DNA of 64,000 nucleotides, taken from contig JAEWZX010000042.1 in the NCBI GenBank assembly GCA_023394965.1, positions 1 through 64,000 of the forward strand, in the 5' to 3' direction. Both the position numbers and the translations under genes were made by a program. The first letter of the stretch is position 1, and every line of letters starts with the position of its first letter. Below, piece after piece: positions 60,113 to 64,000 of the stretch. This DNA comes from Pseudomonadota bacterium (GTDB lineage: Bacteria; Pseudomonadota; Alphaproteobacteria; Sphingomonadales; Sphingomonadaceae). The notes beneath the pieces were generated by a model. The model was given only the letters and a program-made list of their open reading frames with translations, was not told where the DNA came from and made no database searches.

Positions 60113-60913
60113 TCAGTCTCCTTGAAGTTGTTGAAGCTTATCGGACAGGGCTGCCCGTGAAATTTCACCGACATGGGTGGCGACGATCTCGCCCTCGGCA
60201 TCGACGAAGATCGTGGTCGGAAGGACACCGTTGCCGGCCACGTCCATGAGACCCATCTGCTTGTCGAGCACCACCGAGCGCGGCGATATCCCGCTCGCGA
60301 GCAGGTAGTCGGCAACGGCCTGCCGGTCCTCACCTTGGTTGGCGAGCAGTATAGGGATGTCCGAGTTCGCCGCTTCCTCGGCGAGCATGGGAAGCTCCCG
60401 TCGGCAAGGCGGACACCAGGTCGCCCACAGATTGATCGCGAACGGCTTGCCCGCGAGATTTTCAGGCGTGATCTCGGTGCCATCCATTCCGACCAGGACC
60501 GGCAAATCGGGAAGGGGCCGGGCTTCGGGTTGAAGCATGGCCGAGGCGGCGAACCAGATTGCGGCGAGGACCGCCAGCACGCCGAGAGCCCTGCGCATCG
60601 CGCGCACCGGGCGCATTCGCCAGGCCAGAATTGCAGCGGTCGCGAGCAGTCCGGCCCAGGCTGTGAACCCGCCTTGCCAGACAGCGAGTACAGTCCACGG
60701 ATCCACCGCGTAGGCCTCCCAATGAAGCACGACATAAGCGACCCTTGCCGCCACGAGGCCGACGAGGACGGCCATGCCTGTCGCGGGCGCGGCCCTGCCG
60801 TTTTCGGCAACCAGGATCCGATCGACCAAGAACAGGAATGCTATCAGCAGGCCGACTGCCAGCAGGCGATCGGCTGCGAATGCGAGAGGTCCAAGGGAAA
60901 CGCTGCTGCTCAT
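60113..60913 (-). CDS. TlpA-like thioredoxin with Lgt-like membrane N-terminus
   Basis: 266 residues. N-terminal half has four helices with AADRLLAVGLLIAFLFLVDR, ARVAYVVLHWEAYAVDP and VLAVWQGGFTAWAGLLATAA, resembling prolipoprotein diacylglyceryl transferase (Lgt). The C-terminal half is a TlpA domain with active site INLWATWCPPCRRELPML (WCPPC) and cis-Pro GVLPTTIFVDAEG. Lgt catalytic residues are incomplete, so it probably acts as a membrane-anchored thiol reductase (ScsD-like). First gene of the TlpA-DsbA-ScsB unit; PmrA-box-like site 24 bases upstream. Confidence 0.83.
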   Translation of the reverse strand: MSSSVSLGPLAFAADRLLAVGLLIAFLFLVDRILVAENGRAAPATGMAVLVGLVAARVAYVVLHWEAYAVDPWTVLAVWQGGFTAWAGLLATAAILAWRMRPVRAMRRALGVLAVLAAIWFAASAMLQPEARPLPDLPVLVGMDGTEITPENLAGKPFAINLWATWCPPCRRELPMLAEEAANSDIPILLANQGEDRQAVADYLLASGISPRSVVLDKQMGLMDVAGNGVLPTTIFVDAEGEIVATHVGEISRAALSDKLQQLQGD

Positions 60914-60936
60914 CGCGGGCCATCTCGGGACCGCAG

Positions 60937-60953
60937 CTTAAGCGAGACTTACG
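60937..60953. promoter_or_regulatory. PmrA-box-like direct repeat, site 4
   Basis: CTTAAG-CGAGA-CTTACG, half-sites 11 bp apart, in the divergent region between the TlpA-like gene (24 bases away) and the response-regulator gene (55 bases away). A GTTAAG follows at 60957-60962. Could control both sides. Confidence 0.7.
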
Positions 60954-61007
60954 GCGGTTAAGACTGCTATAAGCCGCAGGCGTCATTCGCCGCTATCGGA
61001 GGTTCGA

Positions 61008-61667
61008 ATGCGAATTCTGGTAGTAGAAGATGACGAAGTACTACGCGAGGGGCTCGACGCCGGCCTCTCGCTCGAAGGGCATACGGTAGATCTTGTCGAG
61101 ACCTGCATGGATGCGCGGGAGGCTGCTGCGAGCTATTCGTATGACGCCCTCGTTGTCGATATCGGTCTTCCGGACGGGTCGGGGCTCGATCTCGTTCACG
61201 ACTTGAGGCGTTCCGGCAACACCACCCCGATACTTGTCCTGACGGCCCGAACGATGGCAGAGGACCGCATCGAAGGCCTCGACCGCGGCGCGGACGATTA
61301 TCTGGGCAAGCCGTTCGATCTGGGCGAACTCGCCGCACGGCTGCGGGCTCTGGTTCGCCGGGCCAACGGTCGCACCGAGCCAAGCGTCACGATAGGACCG
61401 CTCGCGATCACCCTGGCAACACGTCAGGTGACGCTGAAGGGCCAAGAGATCGAGCTGTCACGCCGCGAATTCGCAGTGCTCGAAGTGCTCGTGCGCCACC
61501 CCGGTCACGTGATCTCGCGTTCCCAGATCGAAGAGGCAATTTACGGCTGGCAGGAGGAAGTCGGCTCGAACGCCGTCGAGGTGCACATCCACAAGCTTCG
61601 CGGCAAGCTTGGGACCAATTTCATCGAGACCGTGCGCGGTGTCGGATACAGGGTACGCGAACAATGA
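61008..61667 (+). CDS. OmpR-family response regulator (QseB/PmrA-like)
   Basis: 219 residues. Receiver domain: acidic pair in VVEDDEVLREGLDAGL, phospho-acceptor Asp51 in DALVVDIGLPDGSGLD, Thr/Lys switch in VLTARTMAEDRIEGLD and DDYLGKPFDLGELAAR. The C-terminal winged helix has LSRREFAVLEVLVRHPGHVI and NAVEVHIHKLRGKLG. Closest in pattern to QseB/PmrA/TctD regulators. It probably binds the CTTAAG-N5-CTTACG repeats. The stop overlaps the kinase start (ATGA). Confidence 0.92.
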   Translation: MRILVVEDDEVLREGLDAGLSLEGHTVDLVETCMDAREAAASYSYDALVVDIGLPDGSGLDLVHDLRRSGNTTPILVLTARTMAEDRIEGLDRGADDYLGKPFDLGELAARLRALVRRANGRTEPSVTIGPLAITLATRQVTLKGQEIELSRREFAVLEVLVRHPGHVISRSQIEEAIYGWQEEVGSNAVEVHIHKLRGKLGTNFIETVRGVGYRVREQ

Positions 61668-63031
61668 CATCGCTAAGGATACGCCTCTTCCTTCTGGTGG
61701 CAGCGGCCACCGCTATCGTGTGGGCCCTGGCTGCTGCCTGGACCGTGCTGAGCGCGCGCGCCGATGTCGAACGGGTGCTCGACCGAAGATTGCAGGAGGC
61801 TGCCATGATGGTGGCATCGCTCGGCTACGATACGCAGCAGACATCGGATGCGGCGCAAAGCGGTGCCGCCTCCGTCGCGCTGCCGTCCTATGATCGGCAG
61901 CTCTCGTGCCAGATCTGGTCCGTTGGCGGGCAATTGCTTGGTGCCTCGCAGGGTGCGCCCGGGGCTGCGATGTCGGACGGCGAGGCAGGATTCAGCGAGC
62001 GGATGATCGCTGGCAATGCCTGGCGGGTCTATACCCATGTCTCACAGGACAGCGGCTTGCGGGTGATGGTCGGAGATACGATTGCGATGCGCAGCAGGCT
62101 CATCGCCGATCTCATGCGCGGCCTGATCGTTCCGGCCACGATCGGCCTGCTCGCGCTCGCCCTGCTGCTCTGGATCGGGATCGGACAGGGCCTTTCGCCG
62201 ATCCGGCGAATAGCTGCGGAGATCGGTGATCGTAGCCCCGAGGACCAGTCTCCGCTCGTGGTCGACCGCGTGCCCGATGAGCTATCCCCGCTGACTCGGG
62301 AAATCGATGAGCTGTTCGCGAGGATAGCGCTCCTGCGGGATGGTGAAAGGCGGTTCCTGGCCAGCGCTGCGCATGAAATGCAGACCCCGCTGGCCGGTCT
62401 CAAGACGCATGCGGAAATTGCTCTGCGTACCGAGGACGAGAATGCGCGCCGCAAATCGCTGGAGCGCATCAGGCAATCCGTCGACCGCACCACACGCCTG
62501 GTTCGTCAGTTGCTGGATCTTGCAAAGGAGCGGTCTGCCAGAGTGCCGGCCACTGAAGCCTCCGCATCGCTCGGTGACGCCTTCGACGAGGTCATCGAGG
62601 AGCTGGAGCATCTGGTTGCCGAGCGTAACGCCAGCGTCCAGATAAGCCAGGCGGCCCGGGATTTCGTGGCACCCTTGCCGCGTAATTCACTGGTCATTGC
62701 CCTGCGCAATCTGATCGAGAACGCCCTCCTTCACGGTCCAGCGAACAGCGAGGTGCGGGTAGATTCGGATGGTACAGGGTTTTGCGTGCGAGACGCAGGG
62801 CCCGGCCTATCGGACAGCGCGAGCCGGGCGATGCTCGAGCCTTTCACGAGGGACCCGGGTTCGAAGGCTCCGGGAAGCGGACTTGGTCTTTCCATCGTCA
62901 GTTCTGCGCTCGCGCCCGCCATGCGTCTGCATTTCGAGCGCATCGCCAGCGGATACCGGGTGTGCGTCCTGCCGGCAGAAACACAAGCGCCGTCGGAAGA
63001 GGTCGCGATCGACGCCAGCGAGTTCGCTTGA
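61664..63031 (+). CDS. Sensor histidine kinase (QseC-like)
   Basis: 455 residues. Helix 1 LRIRLFLLVAAATAIVWALA, periplasmic domain of about 130 residues (LSCQIWSVGGQLLGASQGAP, RVYTHVSQDSGLRVMVG), of the 2CSK-N type seen in QseC/TctE, helix 2 LIVPATIGLLALALLLWIGI, H-box ASAAHEMQTPLAGLKTHAE with His237, N-box ALRNLIENALLHG, G-boxes DAGPGLSD and GSGLGLSIVS. Stimulus unknown; metals or redox stress suggested by its regulon. Confidence 0.92.
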   Translation: MTSLRIRLFLLVAAATAIVWALAAAWTVLSARADVERVLDRRLQEAAMMVASLGYDTQQTSDAAQSGAASVALPSYDRQLSCQIWSVGGQLLGASQGAPGAAMSDGEAGFSERMIAGNAWRVYTHVSQDSGLRVMVGDTIAMRSRLIADLMRGLIVPATIGLLALALLLWIGIGQGLSPIRRIAAEIGDRSPEDQSPLVVDRVPDELSPLTREIDELFARIALLRDGERRFLASAAHEMQTPLAGLKTHAEIALRTEDENARRKSLERIRQSVDRTTRLVRQLLDLAKERSARVPATEASASLGDAFDEVIEELEHLVAERNASVQISQAARDFVAPLPRNSLVIALRNLIENALLHGPANSEVRVDSDGTGFCVRDAGPGLSDSASRAMLEPFTRDPGSKAPGSGLGLSIVSSALAPAMRLHFERIASGYRVCVLPAETQAPSEEVAIDASEFA

Positions 63032-63085
63032 GGGTCCATCCACGATGCGCGAGAGGGCCTCGAACCGCCGTCTCGCCGCACCCTC

Positions 63086-63102
63086 CGTAAGGATGCCTTA
63101 AG
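63086..63102 (+). promoter_or_regulatory. PmrA-box-like direct repeat, site 5
   Basis: CGTAAG-GATGC-CTTAAG on the plus strand (reverse of CTTAAG-N5-CTTACG), 50 bases upstream of the metallophosphoesterase start. Same orientation relative to its gene as sites 1 and 4. Confidence 0.65.
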
Positions 63103-63151
63103 GCAGGTTTTGTCTGCACGCGCGCACGAAATCTAAAGAAGGTATTTGCCA

Positions 63152-64000
63152 ATGAACATTCTGCGCACATGCGTAATAGCCATGGCTGCGGCCACTCCCG
63201 CGATCGCGGAGGACGACAGGACGTCGCGTCACTCATCGCCGACGACGATTACCATTCTGCACACGAACGACATCCACGGTCGCCATGCTCCGTTCGAGGC
63301 CGCCCCGGGGGACGCTACCTCGCAAACAGGCGATCCCGGGCGCAGTCCCGCGCAGTTCGACCAGGCAGGTATGGTTGGCGGATTCCAGTATCTGGCGGGG
63401 AAAGTGGGTGAGATTCGCAAGCGCGAGGGTGAGGACAAGGTTCTCCTTCTCGATGCCGGCGATACATTCAGCGACGATTATGTCGGCAATCAGACACGCG
63501 GAGAGGCGATCATATCGCTGATGAACGCGCTGGGTTACGACATGATGGCGCTGGGCAACCACGATTTCGACTACGGAGTCGAGCGCACAAGGGAACTGCA
63601 GGATTTTGCGGACTTCCCGATCAGGGGCGCCAACGTTACCGAAAACGGCGAACCTGTGTTCGGCCAACCCTGGAAAGTTTTCACTGTCAACGGGGTCAGG
63701 ATAGCGATCCTGGCCCTCACCTATCATTCGACCGACAAGACGGCGAGCGCGCAGAGCATTGCCGGACTGACCTATTCGAGCGGCATCGAGGCGACACGCC
63801 GCTATCTGCCTGAAATGCAGCGATCGGCGGATATCGTGATGCTGCTGTCACACCAGGGCACGGCAACCGACCGCAAGCTTGCGCGTGAGCTCGATGGCGT
63901 GGACATCATCGTCGGCGGGCACTCGCACGATATTTTTCGCCAGCCCGAACTCGTTGACGGAACATGGATTGTCCAGGCCATGGCCGACGCGGCAGTCCTC
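63152..64000 (+). CDS. UshA-like metallophosphoesterase/5'-nucleotidase, N-terminal part (runs off window)
   Basis: ATG 63152 opens a frame that runs to the window end (283 codons seen). Signal peptide (RTCVIAMAAATPAIAE), then ILHTNDIHGRHAPFE, LLLDAGDTFSDDYVG, the intact LGNHDFDYGVE motif, VMLLSHQG and IIVGGHSHDIF, all ligands of the dimetal site of 5'-nucleotidases. So it looks like a functional periplasmic nucleotidase, unlike the SoxB-like paralogue at 55646-57079. The C-terminal substrate domain is outside the window. AAAGAAGGT lies before the start. Confidence 0.9.
   Translation, partial: MNILRTCVIAMAAATPAIAEDDRTSRHSSPTTITILHTNDIHGRHAPFEAAPGDATSQTGDPGRSPAQFDQAGMVGGFQYLAGKVGEIRKREGEDKVLLLDAGDTFSDDYVGNQTRGEAIISLMNALGYDMMALGNHDFDYGVERTRELQDFADFPIRGANVTENGEPVFGQPWKVFTVNGVRIAILALTYHSTDKTASAQSIAGLTYSSGIEATRRYLPEMQRSADIVMLLSHQGTATDRKLARELDGVDIIVGGHSHDIFRQPELVDGTWIVQAMADAAVL

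Noticed and set aside
52688..63102. CtrA boxes (TTAA-N7-TTAA)
   Set aside because: The five repeats also fit TTAA-N7-TTAA with one mismatch each, but they share conserved flanking C and G (CTTAAG/CTTACG) and lie beside a QseB/PmrA-like regulator, so the PmrA-type reading is preferred. CtrA binding is not excluded.

Overview
The window looks like an accessory (integrative/conjugative or plasmid-derived) metal-resistance island of a GC-rich alphaproteobacterium, most likely a sphingomonad (Erythrobacteraceae/Sphingomonadaceae type). This rests on protein resemblance: an alphaproteobacterial RepA/AlpA-like replication module, an IS5-type transposase tail common in sphingomonads, and Met/His-rich CopA/CopB variants. 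No rRNA, tRNA or CRISPR was seen.

Layout. (1) 0-3.3 kb: mobile-element backbone on the minus strand, with an IS5-family end inserted into a RepA-like initiator gene, an excisionase-like HTH gene, a 73-aa protein, SSB, and two small unknown genes. (2) 3.3-10.6 kb: a minus-strand copper block. A CnrYXH-like regulator set (anti-sigma candidate, periplasmic sensor, ECF sigma) is followed by multicopper oxidase CopA, CopB, an NTF2-like protein, a PepSY protein, a DUF2231 membrane protein and a Met/His-tailed lipoprotein. (3) 10.7-19.1 kb: plus-strand genes for a methyltransferase, a DUF411 protein, an APC transporter, a glutaredoxin-membrane fusion, a K+-channel-like protein, a DUF305 protein, a lipoprotein, an NAD(P)-binding protein and a metallo-beta-lactamase/rhodanese protein. 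A decayed persulfide dioxygenase and a MerT-like gene follow. (4) 19.4-36.7 kb: peroxiredoxin, an epimerase-SPW fusion, a Cys-rich CBS protein, CueR, a Met-rich periplasmic protein, then a CusCBA/CusF/multicopper oxidase/Cu-ATPase operon. (5) 36.7-39.8 kb: a cytochrome c-FTR1 permease, a CDF exporter and a PbrR/CadR-like regulator with a clear operator. (6) 40-43 kb: an acetolactate synthase-aldehyde dehydrogenase pair. (7) 43.1-51.9 kb: CzcICBA, a STAS protein, a short CDF, a CzcD remnant and DmeF. (8) 51.9-64 kb: an envelope thiol-redox and lipoprotein block (two DsbA-like proteins, an ScsB/DsbD-like protein, a TlpA-like protein, Lnt, two metallophosphoesterases, an interrupted substrate-binding protein) around a QseBC/PmrAB-like two-component system.

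How it works together (inference). Copper is oxidised (CopA, second multicopper oxidase), bound by Met/His-rich periplasmic proteins, pumped to the periplasm by the P-type ATPase and out of the cell by CusCBA. Czc, DmeF and the short CDFs handle Zn/Cd/Co/Ni, and the Scs-like proteins repair disulfides. Three regulatory layers are readable: a CnrYXH-type ECF system, MerR-family operators with 19-bp spacers, and PmrA-box-like repeats (CTTAAG-N5-CTTACG type) before five envelope transcription units.

Most notable observations: two copies of a roughly 95-bp hairpin-rich noncoding element at 3298 and 19389; the PmrA-box-like regulon at the right end; the leftward and rightward copper-type MerR promoters around 24 kb; the Met-rich protein whose signal peptide is out of frame with its ATG; and several decayed genes (repA, persulfide dioxygenase, czcD, substrate-binding protein).
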